Source: Vallitalea guaymasensis (lineage in GTDB: Bacteria > Bacillota > Clostridia > Lachnospirales > Vallitaleaceae). From it: a stretch of 64,000 nt of DNA. Shown here piece after piece: positions 38,370-46,939 of this stretch (position 1 is its first letter; each line of letters begins with the position of its first letter). Made by a program: the position numbers and the translations under genes. The stretch is from contig NZ_CP058561.1 of assembly GCF_018141425.1 (NCBI RefSeq), forward strand, positions 3,968,001 to 4,032,000, in the 5' to 3' direction. A model generated the notes under the pieces. It did not search any database. It was not told the origin of the DNA and was given only the letters and a program-made list of their open reading frames with translations.

Positions 38370-38385
38370 AGTTAAACGAATAACT
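38370..38385 (+). promoter_or_regulatory. LacI-type operator O1
   Basis: AGTTAAACGAATAACT is a pseudo-palindrome with a central CG, the signature of LacI-family sites. It overlaps the transcription start of lacI. The same word recurs at 39476 and 40034. Confidence 0.8.
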
Positions 38386-38435
38386 GAGTTTTTCTTAGAT
38401 TCAAGAAGTCATTTTTCCAGAAAGGGGTTCATGAA

Positions 38436-39452
38436 ATGTCTATTAAAGTTCCTAGTGTAAAAGATGTAGCAAAATTAGCAGGAGTTTCAGTTGCAACTGT
38501 TTCAAATGTAATTTCTGAACAAAAATATGTTAGTCCAGAATTAACTGTTAGAGTTAATAATGCTATAAAAGAATTAAATTATAGACCTAGTAAAATCGCA
38601 AGAAGTTTAAAAGGTATGAAAACATATCAGATAGGACTTATGATACCAGATATCACCAATCCATATTTTGCAGAACTCGCTAGAGGAGCTGAAAGTATTG
38701 CTTTGAAAAAGGGATATCAAGTTTTATTATGCAATACGGATGGTGATTCAGCAAGAGAAGAAAAAGCACGTATTGCTTTTGAGGAAAATAGGGTTGATGG
38801 TATTATTAATGTTGCACCAAGAATGAAAACAGAGAAATTATTAGCTTTTAATCATGTTCCTACAGTAATAGTTGATAGACCATTGTCTGTAGAACAATCA
38901 AAATTTGGCGTAGTATTTGCTGATAACAGTAAGGGTGCTTGTCAATTAGCAAAACACCTATTTGAGAAAGGACATAGAAGATTTGCGTGTTTAACAGCTC
39001 CATATGATGATATTCCTAGTGTTAAACATAGAATTAATGGATTTAAGAAATACTTGATTGAAAATGGAATAGATGATGAAGATATTTTGTTCCTGAATGG
39101 TAAGTTAAGATACAAAAGTGGTTATGAATTAATGAATGAACTACTAAAAATTAAAAATAGACCAACAGCTGTATTTGCTTGTAGTGATATCATGGCTTGG
39201 GGTGCACTTGAAGCTGCGAAAAAAGCGCATCTGAATATTCCTAAGGACATTGCAATTGCTGGATTTGATAATATATATTATTCGGAGATATTAGATCCAA
39301 CACTTACAACAATAAATCAGCCAAAAAGTGAAACAGGTGAGATTGCTATGCAGATGCTATTGGATAGATTAAATAAATCAAATAATAGAAAAATTATTAG
39401 AACACACAGTGTTATCTTAGATACAGAATTAATTATAAGAGGATCTACTTGA
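38436..39452 (+). CDS. LacI family transcriptional regulator of the ribose-type operon
   Basis: A 338-residue repressor. The N-terminal helix-turn-helix and hinge (VPSVKDVAKLAGVSVATVSN, then YRPSKIARSLKG) are complete. The C-terminal periplasmic-binding-like domain (about 63-338) binds the effector sugar. AAAGGGG precedes the ATG. It is the first gene of its operon and is preceded by a promoter with an overlapping operator, so it represses itself and the ribose-type transport genes that follow. Confidence 0.93.
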   Translation: MSIKVPSVKDVAKLAGVSVATVSNVISEQKYVSPELTVRVNNAIKELNYRPSKIARSLKGMKTYQIGLMIPDITNPYFAELARGAESIALKKGYQVLLCNTDGDSAREEKARIAFEENRVDGIINVAPRMKTEKLLAFNHVPTVIVDRPLSVEQSKFGVVFADNSKGACQLAKHLFEKGHRRFACLTAPYDDIPSVKHRINGFKKYLIENGIDDEDILFLNGKLRYKSGYELMNELLKIKNRPTAVFACSDIMAWGALEAAKKAHLNIPKDIAIAGFDNIYYSEILDPTLTTINQPKSETGEIAMQMLLDRLNKSNNRKIIRTHSVILDTELIIRGST

Positions 39453-39475
39453 GAATCTTATAAAATTTAATTTTC

Positions 39476-39491
39476 AGTTAAACGATTAATT
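39476..39491 (+). promoter_or_regulatory. LacI-type operator O2
   Basis: AGTTAAACGATTAATT, 24 bases after the lacI stop and before the RbsD-like gene. It shares the AGTTAAACG core with O1 and O3. It may form a loop with O1 or act as a roadblock within the operon. Confidence 0.75.
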
Positions 39492-39573
39492 GAGTTGAAG
39501 AAGTATTTGACGTTCTAGAAGTTGAGTAATCTTCAAGAACTGCTAAATAAATATTATAAGGAGGTATTTATTA

Positions 39574-40026
39574 ATGAAAACACATGGTATATTACAAAAT
39601 GATTTAGCAAGAATGGTAGCAAGAATGGGGCATGCTGATTTATTAGTAATCACTGACAGGGGGTTTCCATTCCCAAGTCACGAAAGAACTGAATGTATTG
39701 ATATTTCAATAGGAAGGGATATACCAAAAGTTACAGATGTATTAAAAATTATTTTAGAAGAATTAGAAATTGAAAAAGTAATAATTGCTAATGAAACAAA
39801 AACTATATGTCAAGAAGAGTACAAAAAATTTCAAGAAATATTAGAGAAAAAGAAAAACAAAGGGAATGACATAATTGAAGAAAATATACCACATATGGAA
39901 TTTAAAGATTTGGTATTAAATGGTGCTTTAGAGGGTAAGGAAGGTAAAAAAGTAACTGTATTTGTGAAGACAGGTGAATTTACTCCTTATTGTAATATTA
40001 TTCTTCAATCAGGGGTAGATTTTTGA
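39574..40026 (+). CDS. RbsD/FucU family sugar mutarotase
   Basis: A 150-residue protein of the D-ribose pyranase / L-fucose mutarotase family, which interconverts pyranose and furanose forms of imported sugars. It begins MKTHGILQNDLARMVARMGHADLLVITDRGFP, with the catalytic His in MGHAD, and ends in a TGEFTPYCNIIL segment as in the family. AAGGAGG precedes the ATG. It lies in a ribose-type import and kinase operon, so ribose or a related pentose is likely. Confidence 0.9.
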   Translation: MKTHGILQNDLARMVARMGHADLLVITDRGFPFPSHERTECIDISIGRDIPKVTDVLKIILEELEIEKVIIANETKTICQEEYKKFQEILEKKKNKGNDIIEENIPHMEFKDLVLNGALEGKEGKKVTVFVKTGEFTPYCNIILQSGVDF

Positions 40027-40033
40027 GAAACAG

Positions 40034-40049
40034 AGTTAAACGATTAAAT
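40034..40049 (+). promoter_or_regulatory. LacI-type operator O3
   Basis: AGTTAAACGATTAAAT, 8 bases after the RbsD-like gene. Only the left half is near perfect. Its place inside the operon suggests a second operator for looping or a roadblock. Confidence 0.65.
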
Positions 40050-40073
40050 AGGTACATAATAAAACTATGCTAG

Positions 40074-40132
40074 AAAGGTGGTGAAAGCACACGAATGTAG
40101 AATTAAATAAATACATTCATGTGTATAATATG
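40074..40132 (+). promoter_or_regulatory. Ribosome site, hairpin and start codon of the btpA-like gene
   Basis: AAAGGTGGTG (40074-40083) is a strong ribosome site, but the best start, ATG 40130, is almost 50 bases away. Between them is a hairpin: ACAC (40089-40092) and GAATGTA (40093-40099) pair with TACATTC (40112-40118) and GTGT (40121-40124), with a 2-base bulge and a 12-base loop. Folding it would leave a spacer of only about 10 bases. Start choice is uncertain because no other start has a good ribosome site. Confidence 0.55.
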
Positions 40133-40957
40133 AGAGATTTAAAAGTATTAGAAGATTTATTTCCTAAAAAAAATCCTATTATTGGAATGGTACATTTAAG
40201 ATCTTTACCAGGTGCTCCTTTATATGATCCTGTGAACATGAATATGGATAGAATTATTAGTATAGCAGTTGAAGAAGCAAAAAAATTAGAAAATGCTGGT
40301 GTTGATGGATTACAAATAGAGAATATATGGGACTATCCCTATCTAAAAGGTAGTGAAATTGGTCATGAAACGATTGCTACAATGTCAGTAATAGCGTCTA
40401 AGGTAAAAGATTCGGTATCTATACCAATAGGAATTAATTGTCACCTGAATGGTGGTATGGAAGCTATGGCTATAGCTTGTGCATGTAATGCAAAATGGAT
40501 TAGAGTATTTGAATATGTGAATGCATATGTATCTCGAGCAGGATTTTTAGAAGCAATAGGAGCAAAATTAAGCAGGTATCGTACTAATCTTTCAGCAGAA
40601 AATGTTAAATTATTCTGTGATGTAAATGTAAAACATGGTAGCCACTTTATTATATCAGATAGGTCAATAACAGAACAAGCGCTTGATGCTCAAATAGATG
40701 GAGCAGAAGCACTTATTGTAACAGGGTTTGAAACAGGACAAGCACCTACACCTAAGAAAGTTAAAGAATTTGCAGATAATATAAATGTTCCTGTACTTAT
40801 TGGTAGTGGAGTTACCAAAGAAAATGTAGGAGAATTGATGGAATATTCTGATGGAATGATTGTTGGAAGTTATTTCAAGAAAAACAATAATTGGAAAAAT
40901 GATATTGATGAAAGTCAAGTAAAAGAATTCGTAGTGGAAGTTGAAAAAAATAGGTAG
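40130..40957 (+). CDS. BtpA/SgcQ family TIM-barrel protein
   Basis: A 275-residue protein of the BtpA family (pfam03437), related to SgcQ and to a protein affecting photosystem I in cyanobacteria. It begins near DLKVLEDLFPKKNPIIGMVHLRSLPG, the typical N-terminal family block. Later blocks are NAGVDGLQIEN and LIVTGFETGQAPTPKKVKEF plus VLIGSGVTKENV, as in phosphate-binding TIM barrels. The start was set at ATG 40130. In sugar operons members are usually assumed to be sugar-processing enzymes or phosphorylases, but the reaction is not established. Here it is flanked by an RbsD-type mutarotase and a PfkB kinase. Confidence 0.85.
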   Translation: MRDLKVLEDLFPKKNPIIGMVHLRSLPGAPLYDPVNMNMDRIISIAVEEAKKLENAGVDGLQIENIWDYPYLKGSEIGHETIATMSVIASKVKDSVSIPIGINCHLNGGMEAMAIACACNAKWIRVFEYVNAYVSRAGFLEAIGAKLSRYRTNLSAENVKLFCDVNVKHGSHFIISDRSITEQALDAQIDGAEALIVTGFETGQAPTPKKVKEFADNINVPVLIGSGVTKENVGELMEYSDGMIVGSYFKKNNNWKNDIDESQVKEFVVEVEKNR

Positions 40958-40990
40958 TGTGTTTGTACACAGGGGAAGGATGAATGCAAA

Positions 40991-41926
40991 ATGAATAGTT
41001 ATCAGTTTAATGGCGAAATACTATGTATGGGTAGTATTAACATGGATTTGGTAATGTATATGAATCAAATGCCTATTCCAGGAGAAACAATAGTGACTGA
41101 TAATTTTGAAATGTTTTCAGGAGGAAAAGGTGGTAATCAATCTGTTGCAGCATCTTTATTAGGTGGAAATGTAAAATTTTTTGGTATGCTTGGTGATGAT
41201 GAATTCAGTAAACAATTAAAGGTTTCAATGGAAAAAAATAAAGTTACTACTTCTAGTATATTAACTAAGGAAAACATGACTGCTGGGATTGCTATGATTC
41301 GTGTTGATGAAAAAGGAGAAAATTCTATTTCATTTACGCCTGGTGCCAATACAAAACTAACTAAGCAAGATATTTATTGTCATGAAAAATTATTTACAGA
41401 AGGTTCAATACTACTAATAACAATGGAGATTAATCCTGAAATAGTATATGAAGCAATACGTGTTGCTAAAAAAAATAACATGTTCATAATACTAGATCCA
41501 GCTCCTGCACCTAGAGAAAAGATTCCAGAAAATATACCGTTCTTGATTGATATTATTAAACCTAATGAAACAGAAGCTTCTTGGATTACTGGAATTCAAG
41601 TAGTTGATGATGATTCTGCTAAGAAAGCCATTGGAAAAATGGTTGATATGGGTTTCAAGAATCCCATAATTACTCAAGGTTCAAAAGGTGCTTTCGCCTA
41701 CATAGATAATAATATCATTAAAATAGAACCTATAAAAGTGGATATGATAGATTCTACTGCTGCAGGAGATGTATTTTCAGGTGCTTTAGCCGCTTCTTTA
41801 TCAAATGGAGTTAATTATAAAGAATCTCTAGAATTTGCTAAAAAGTCTGCTGCAATAAGTACTACAATTAAGGGAGCTCAATCATCTATACCAACAATAG
41901 AGCAGGTAACTAAGTGTATCAAATAA
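40991..41926 (+). CDS. Ribokinase-like PfkB family carbohydrate kinase
   Basis: A 311-residue PfkB-type kinase. The N-terminal MGSINMDLV and [16 protein letters not shown] motifs and the C-terminal [15 protein letters not shown] with the catalytic Asp match ribokinase. It starts at ATG 40991 and lies in the operon with a ribose-type importer, so it most likely phosphorylates ribose or a related sugar after import. GGGGAAGGATG precedes it. Confidence 0.9.
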   Translation: MNSYQFNGEILCMGSINMDLVMYMNQMPIPGETIVTDNFEMFSGGKGGNQSVAASLLGGNVKFFGMLGDDEFSKQLKVSMEKNKVTTSSILTKENMTAGIAMIRVDEKGENSISFTPGANTKLTKQDIYCHEKLFTEGSILLITMEINPEIVYEAIRVAKKNNMFIILDPAPAPREKIPENIPFLIDIIKPNETEASWITGIQVVDDDSAKKAIGKMVDMGFKNPIITQGSKGAFAYIDNNIIKIEPIKVDMIDSTAAGDVFSGALAASLSNGVNYKESLEFAKKSAAISTTIKGAQSSIPTIEQVTKCIK

Positions 41927-41952
41927 ATTAAGTTTACTTAGAGGTGTGGCAT

Positions 41953-43452
41953 ATGGCACAAAATATATTAGAACTTAAAAACATCAAAAAAAGTTTTGGA
42001 GGAGTAAAAGCTTTAAAAGGAGTTAATTTAACGATACAAGAGGGAGAAGTACATGCGCTATTAGGAGAAAATGGAGCAGGTAAATCTACACTCATTAAAA
42101 TTCTTACTGGAGTATTGCAAAGAGATGAAGGAGATATCATACTTCTAGACAAGAAAACAGAAATTAATAGTCCTATTCATGCGAGAACGAAGGGAATAGC
42201 TGCTATATATCAAGAACTTAGTTTGGTAGATAGTCTGAGTGTAGCAGAAAATATTTTTTTAGGACATGAACCTACAATAAATTTTTTTGGGTGGAATGAT
42301 AAAAAAACTTTACTAAAAGAGACAACAGCTTATCTTGAGTCTTTTAACATTAACATAGATCCGAAAACAAAAGTAAAAGATTTGGGTATGGGGCAAAAAA
42401 GAATTATAGAAATTGTAAAAGCACTTTGCATTGATGCTAAGCTACTTCTACTTGATGAACCAACAACAGGTATGACTAGAATAGAGATTGAGACATTATT
42501 TAAGATAATGGAAGACATGAAAAAAAGAAAAATAACGATGATATACATATCTCATATAATGGAAGAAATAGAGAGAGTCTGTGATCGAGTATCTGTACTT
42601 AGAGATGGTATTAATGCAGCTACATACAAAATGGGCGAAGTGGATATGAATACATTGGTTAAAACTATGATAGGAAGAGAAGTCAAGGATGAATTTCCAC
42701 TAAGAATAGGTAGTGCGAAAGATAAAGTTGTATTAGAAGTAAAAGATTTCATGTCAGAAAGAATGAATAAGCCCATCAGTTTCAAATTAAAAAAGGGTGA
42801 AATACTTGGAATAACTGGAATTATCGGGGCAGGAAAAAGTGAATTGGGTCATGCTTTATTTGGAGCTGATAAATGCATATCCGGTAATATTGAATTACAA
42901 GGTAAAGTTACAACCTTGAAGTCACCAAAAGATGTAAAAGACAAAGGAATAGTTTTAATACCAGAGGATAGAAAAACACAGGGATTATTCTTGGAACATT
43001 CAGTTTTAAATAATGCGATTGTTGGGTATGTAGAAAAAATGAATTCTAATAAGTTCTTATTATCCAATAAGAAATTGAGAAAACGAGCTGTCAATATTTT
43101 TAAAAAAATGGATGTAAAACCTCTTAAATTAAAACTAAGAATAAAAAATTTATCTGGTGGAAATCAACAAAAAGTTGTAATTAGCAAATGGCTGTTAGGT
43201 AATCCAGAAATTATAATTATGGACGAACCTACTAGAGGAATTGATATTGGTACGAAAGTTGAAATCTATAAATTAATACATCAATTAGCTGATGATGGAA
43301 TGAGTATTATTCTTTTGTCGTCTGAATTTAATGAAATACGTGGATTATGTGATAGGGTTCTTGTACTGCATGATGGAGAAATAATGGATGAAATGCTAGC
43401 AAAAGAGGCTACTATTGAAAGAATACTTATGAAAGCATTAGGAGGAAATTAA
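41953..43452 (+). CDS. Ribose-type ABC importer, double ATP-binding protein
   Basis: A 499-residue fused ATPase of the RbsA/MglA class. The first domain has the Walker [10 protein letters not shown] and ALLGENGAG. The second has GIIGAGKSE and signature LSGGNQQKV, then [14 protein letters not shown] chose ATG 41953, because GAGGTGTGG lies upstream; the GTG at 41944 is too close. It is followed by the permease and binding protein of the same importer. Confidence 0.93.
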   Translation: MAQNILELKNIKKSFGGVKALKGVNLTIQEGEVHALLGENGAGKSTLIKILTGVLQRDEGDIILLDKKTEINSPIHARTKGIAAIYQELSLVDSLSVAENIFLGHEPTINFFGWNDKKTLLKETTAYLESFNINIDPKTKVKDLGMGQKRIIEIVKALCIDAKLLLLDEPTTGMTRIEIETLFKIMEDMKKRKITMIYISHIMEEIERVCDRVSVLRDGINAATYKMGEVDMNTLVKTMIGREVKDEFPLRIGSAKDKVVLEVKDFMSERMNKPISFKLKKGEILGITGIIGAGKSELGHALFGADKCISGNIELQGKVTTLKSPKDVKDKGIVLIPEDRKTQGLFLEHSVLNNAIVGYVEKMNSNKFLLSNKKLRKRAVNIFKKMDVKPLKLKLRIKNLSGGNQQKVVISKWLLGNPEIIIMDEPTRGIDIGTKVEIYKLIHQLADDGMSIILLSSEFNEIRGLCDRVLVLHDGEIMDEMLAKEATIERILMKALGGN

Positions 43453-43453
43453 A

Positions 43454-44428
43454 GTGATCAAAGAAAATTTGTCTAATGAGAAAAAAGGTATAAATATAGC
43501 TGCTATTGCTAAAAAATTATTGAAGGATGAGTTAGGATTAGTAATTATATTAGTTTTACTTATTACAATTTTTCAGATTCAATCAAACTATTTCTTAGTA
43601 ACAAAGAATTTACTTAATATAACTCGTCAAATTTCAATTAACTTAATTGTAGCTGTTGGGATGACTTGCGTAATACTTATAGGTGAAATAGATTTATCAG
43701 TTGGGTCAATGGCGGCATTGGTAGGAGTAGTTTCCGCATATGTTATCAATATTACAGGCTCTATTTTCCTTGGGGTGACAGCTGGTTTATTGATGGGAGC
43801 TACTATGGGTCTGATAAATGGTTTATTGACTGTGTATGGGAAAATCCAATCATTTATTGTAACACTTGCCATGATGCAAATAACCCGTGGTTTAGCCTTA
43901 CTTATTACCAGTGGTAAACCAATTTCTAATTTGAAAGAAAAATTCGATTTTTTTGGTGCAGGGTATGTAGGAGTTATTCCGGTTTCAAGCTTAATAGCAA
44001 TAGGAATATTTCTAATAGCTTTTATGTTTTTGAATAAAACAAAACACGGTATCTATATTAAATCTATAGGTGCTAGCAGGGAAGCGGCTAAGTTATCAGC
44101 TATCAGTGTTAATCTATACAGAGTTCTCACTTTTGTGGTTTCTGGTTTAATGGCTGCTGTTGGAGGAATAATAGTAACATCAAGACTTTTATCTGCTCAA
44201 CCTACAGCAAGTGATGGGTTAGAGATGAATGTCATAGCAGCTGTTATTTTAGGTGGTTCATCTCTGAACGGAGGTATCGGTACAATAGTTGGAACTTTAC
44301 TTGGGGCTGTGATAATAGGAGTTATCAATAATGGAATGAATTTAATGGGTGTTTCAGCATTCTTCCAACAAATAATAAGAGGTTTAATTATTTTAATAGC
44401 AGTTTTAATAAAAAGCAAAGAAAAATAG
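43454..44428 (+). CDS. Ribose-type ABC importer, permease
   Basis: A 324-residue permease of the RbsC class with about ten hydrophobic segments. It starts at GTG 43454, with GGAGG 8 bases upstream and only one base after the ATPase stop. Conserved blocks GMTCVILIGEIDLSVGSMAALVG, GASREAAKLSAI and NVIAAVILGGSSLNGGIGTI are clear. Confidence 0.93.
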   Translation: MIKENLSNEKKGINIAAIAKKLLKDELGLVIILVLLITIFQIQSNYFLVTKNLLNITRQISINLIVAVGMTCVILIGEIDLSVGSMAALVGVVSAYVINITGSIFLGVTAGLLMGATMGLINGLLTVYGKIQSFIVTLAMMQITRGLALLITSGKPISNLKEKFDFFGAGYVGVIPVSSLIAIGIFLIAFMFLNKTKHGIYIKSIGASREAAKLSAISVNLYRVLTFVVSGLMAAVGGIIVTSRLLSAQPTASDGLEMNVIAAVILGGSSLNGGIGTIVGTLLGAVIIGVINNGMNLMGVSAFFQQIIRGLIILIAVLIKSKEK

Positions 44429-44513
44429 AAAAGTTAATGAGTATATTACATATGTAGAAACTAAAAAAAAGAGACTTATTAAACAAGTAATAATTTAAAA
44501 TATAAACCAAATG

Positions 44514-44536
44514 CAAGTATTGTAAGGCAATACTTG
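44514..44536 (+). terminator. Hairpin before the binding-protein gene
   Basis: A perfect 9-bp stem (CAAGTATTG / CAATACTTG, 5-base loop) lies 23 bases before the ATG of the binding-protein gene. No T-run follows, so it may be an RNA processing or stabilising element rather than a terminator, which would raise the level of the binding protein. Confidence 0.45.
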
Positions 44537-44559
44537 ACTCAAAGAGGAGGATTTAAATT

Positions 44560-45531
44560 ATGAAAAAAGTATTAGTTTTTGTGATGTGTATTTTATTATC
44601 TATGAGTTTTGCAGGTTGTAAAAAAGAAGAAACAAAGGAGCCAGAAAAAAAAGAACCAGTTACAAAGGAGTCAGAAAAAAAAGATCCAGTCGTTAAGGAA
44701 GAAAGTATTACAGTAGGTTTTGCAGTATCCACATTAGCTAACCCTTTCTTTGTCACGATGAAAGAAGGAGGAGAAGCTAAAGCGGAAGAACTAGGGATGG
44801 ATATAATAACTCTAGATGCACAAGATTCTTCAGAAACACAGGTATCACAAGTAGAAGATTTAATCGCTAGAGATGTAGATATCATAATTATTAATCCAGT
44901 AGATTCAGATGCCATAGGTGTGGCTGTAAAAGAAGCAAATAAAGCTAATATTCCTGTAATCACTGTAACAAGACCTTCCAATAGTGGTGAAGTAGTACAA
45001 CATCTTGATATCGATAATGCTGAAGCAGGAAAATTAGCTGCAGAAGAAGTTGCCAAAGTACTTAATGGAAAAGGTCAAATAGCTATATTAGAAGGAATTG
45101 CAGGTGCTCCATCTGCATTAGATAGACAAAAAGGGTTCGAAGATGTAATTAATGAATATCCTGATATAAAAATAGTTACTAGTCTGACAGCTAATTATTC
45201 AAGAGAAGAAGGGGCAGCTGTAATGGAAGATATTCTTCAGGCTAATCCTGAATTAGATGTTGTTTATGCGCATAATGATGAAATGGCACTCGGAGCAGTT
45301 AGAACTATAAAAGCTGCTAATAGATTAAATGAAATTAAAGTATTCGGTATTGATGCAACTGATGATGCTCTTGTAGCAATTGAAAAGAATGAAATGTCAG
45401 CAACAGTAAAACAACAACCTGATTTACAAATGGCAAAAGCTGTTGAAGCAGCTATGAAAGTAGCTAAAGGAGAAGAAGTAGAAGAAAAAGTTATTATTCC
45501 ATTATTATTGGTTAATAAAGATAATTTGTAA
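44560..45531 (+). CDS. Ribose-type ABC importer, sugar-binding lipoprotein
   Basis: A 323-residue extracytoplasmic binding protein. Signal peptide with lipobox and Cys20 (FAGCKK), then a Lys/Glu/Pro-rich linker of repeated EKKEPV-like units (about residues 25-47). The mature domain begins TVGFAVSTLANPFFVTMKEG and continues LIARDVDIIIINPVDSDAI, typical of ribose-binding (RbsB-like) proteins. It is the last gene of the operon and is followed by a strong terminator. GAGGAGG precedes the ATG. Confidence 0.93.
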   Translation: MKKVLVFVMCILLSMSFAGCKKEETKEPEKKEPVTKESEKKDPVVKEESITVGFAVSTLANPFFVTMKEGGEAKAEELGMDIITLDAQDSSETQVSQVEDLIARDVDIIIINPVDSDAIGVAVKEANKANIPVITVTRPSNSGEVVQHLDIDNAEAGKLAAEEVAKVLNGKGQIAILEGIAGAPSALDRQKGFEDVINEYPDIKIVTSLTANYSREEGAAVMEDILQANPELDVVYAHNDEMALGAVRTIKAANRLNEIKVFGIDATDDALVAIEKNEMSATVKQQPDLQMAKAVEAAMKVAKGEEVEEKVIIPLLLVNKDNL

Positions 45532-45542
45532 TATTTATTAAT

Positions 45543-45597
45543 AAAGACCATATATCGTAATTGATAAAGCTGTAATTATATACGATATATGGTCTTT
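45543..45597 (+). terminator. Terminator of the ribose-type operon
   Basis: A perfect 17-bp stem (45543-45559 with 45581-45597) and 21-base loop; the right arm ends in a T-run. It lies 11 bases after the binding-protein stop. Confidence 0.85.
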
Positions 45598-45618
45598 TAA
45601 TAATCTTAATACTTGCCC

Positions 45619-45647
45619 TTGACAAAATTGCAAAACTAGAGTACATT
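45619..45647 (+). promoter_or_regulatory. Promoter of the TPP-regulated thiT gene
   Basis: TTGACA (45619-45624), 17 bases, TACATT (45642-45647) upstream of the riboswitch. Transcription would start at about 45654. Confidence 0.8.
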
Positions 45648-45664
45648 ATGTGTGAAATAAATAT

Positions 45665-45755
45665 TAGCTAGGGGAGCCAGTTGGCTGAGAAAGTACGAAT
45701 AGTATATTACTGACCCTTATAACCTGATACGGATAATGCCGTCGAAGGGAAGCAA
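45665..45755 (+). promoter_or_regulatory. TPP riboswitch (THI element)
   Basis: The conserved pieces of a thiamine pyrophosphate aptamer occur in order: GGGGAGCC (45671-45678), GGCTGAGA (about 45683-45690), TGACCCTTATAACCTGAT (about 45710-45727), CGGATAATGCCG and CGAAGGGA. It lies upstream of thiT. Binding of TPP should reduce expression of the transporter. Confidence 0.96.
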
Positions 45756-45791
45756 CAAAAGTGCGTTAATAATTTGCTTTCAGTCAATGAT

Positions 45792-45814
45792 ATCTTCCTA
45801 ACTATGAGGAGGAT
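45792..45814 (+). promoter_or_regulatory. Shine-Dalgarno-sequestering hairpin of the TPP switch
   Basis: ATCTTCCT (45792-45799) can pair with AGGAGGAT (45807-45814), seven Watson-Crick pairs and one wobble, across a 7-base loop. The right arm is the ribosome site of thiT (ATG 45821). No T-run follows, so the switch probably acts on translation. Confidence 0.75.
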
Positions 45815-45820
45815 TTTATT

Positions 45821-46492
45821 ATGTTTCAAGAATTTCAAAATGCAATTTCAAGTGGAGAACTGCAAAATATTATTACTTCAACTTTAGGACAAATTATAAT
45901 TGTAGTAGTTGCATTACTATTATTGACAATCGTTGTATCAGTGGGTAGTAAATCAAAAACCATGAAAACAAAAGAACTAGTCTATTCAGCTATTGCAATA
46001 GCTATAGCTATCGTATTATCACAGATAAAAATAATTAGACTTCCACAAGGTGGTTCAATAACTCCATTCAGTATGTTGTTCATAGTACTGATCGGATATT
46101 GGTTTGGTACAACTCAAGGTGTAATCTGTGGTATTACATATGGATTATTACAGTTGATAATTGATCCATGGGTAGTTCATCCTGCTCAATTATTATTGGA
46201 TTATCCAATAGCTTTTGGAGCACTTGGCTTATCAGGATTATTCAGAAGAACACAAAATGGTTTGATGAAAGGCTTATTCATAGGAGCATTCTGCAGGTTT
46301 ATCTGTCACTTCTTGACAGGAGTAATATTCTTTGCTAGTTATGCAGCAGATTTTAATATGAATCCAACCTTATATTCAATGGCATACAACATTTCTTATA
46401 TAGCGGTTGAAGTATTCTTAACAGTAATACTATTATTCTTACCACCAGTAGATGACGCAATAAAACAATTAAAAAGATCTGCCATTTCATAG
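45821..46492 (+). CDS. thiT: Thiamine ECF transporter S component, ThiT type
   Basis: A 223-residue membrane protein. After an N-terminal extension with one extra helix (about 20-40), the ThiT-type core begins KTKELVYSAIAIAIAIVLSQIK. The signatures LPQGGSITPFSMLFIVLIG and WFGTTQGVICG, then PWVVHPAQLLLDYPIAFGALG, match ThiT. It is preceded by a TPP riboswitch, which confirms thiamine as substrate. Energising subunits are elsewhere. Confidence 0.92.
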   Translation: MFQEFQNAISSGELQNIITSTLGQIIIVVVALLLLTIVVSVGSKSKTMKTKELVYSAIAIAIAIVLSQIKIIRLPQGGSITPFSMLFIVLIGYWFGTTQGVICGITYGLLQLIIDPWVVHPAQLLLDYPIAFGALGLSGLFRRTQNGLMKGLFIGAFCRFICHFLTGVIFFASYAADFNMNPTLYSMAYNISYIAVEVFLTVILLFLPPVDDAIKQLKRSAIS

Positions 46493-46533
46493 AACAAGTT
46501 TAGGATAATAATATCATAATGACATACACTAAG

Positions 46534-46561
46534 TAGAGATAGGAAACTATCTCTATTTTTT
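46534..46561 (+). terminator. Terminator after thiT
   Basis: A perfect 9-bp stem (TAGAGATAG / CTATCTCTA) with a GAAA loop is followed by a six-base T-run, 41 bases after thiT. Confidence 0.9.
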
Positions 46562-46644
46562 ATCTTATCTTATAGAAGTTCTCAACTTCTAAAATATCAT
46601 ATAGAGATATATTACATCAATAAAAGAAAAGAAAGGAACTAATT

Positions 46645-46932
46645 ATGAAGCAGATAAATTCTAAGGATAATGAAAACAGAACTAATGAATCAGGTAGTAT
46701 AAGCGAAAATTTTGGCAGTACTAATTTTAATGATCTTGATGGTGTACCTGAAGGAATTATTGAAAAGAAACAAGAACATCAAAATGTCAGCAAAGATCAT
46801 CCTTATATGGGTAACTTAACCTCTCACGAGATTGGTATGATGGCTAAATCGGGAGCGCTAGACAATGAAATGTTCAAGAGAATGATTTCTAATATCCAAC
46901 AAGATACAGAAGATGGTCCAACATTGCCTTAA
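46645..46932 (+). CDS. Small hydrophilic hypothetical protein
   Basis: A 95-residue hydrophilic protein, rich in Asn, Ser and Glu in the first half, with LTSHEIGMMAKSGALDNEMFKRMISNIQQD near the end, a likely helical region. No membrane segment or signal peptide. GAAAGGAAC precedes the ATG. No family was recognised. It is followed immediately by a 108-bp inverted-repeat element. Confidence 0.5.
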   Translation: MKQINSKDNENRTNESGSISENFGSTNFNDLDGVPEGIIEKKQEHQNVSKDHPYMGNLTSHEIGMMAKSGALDNEMFKRMISNIQQDTEDGPTLP

Positions 46933-46939
46933 TAAGCAG

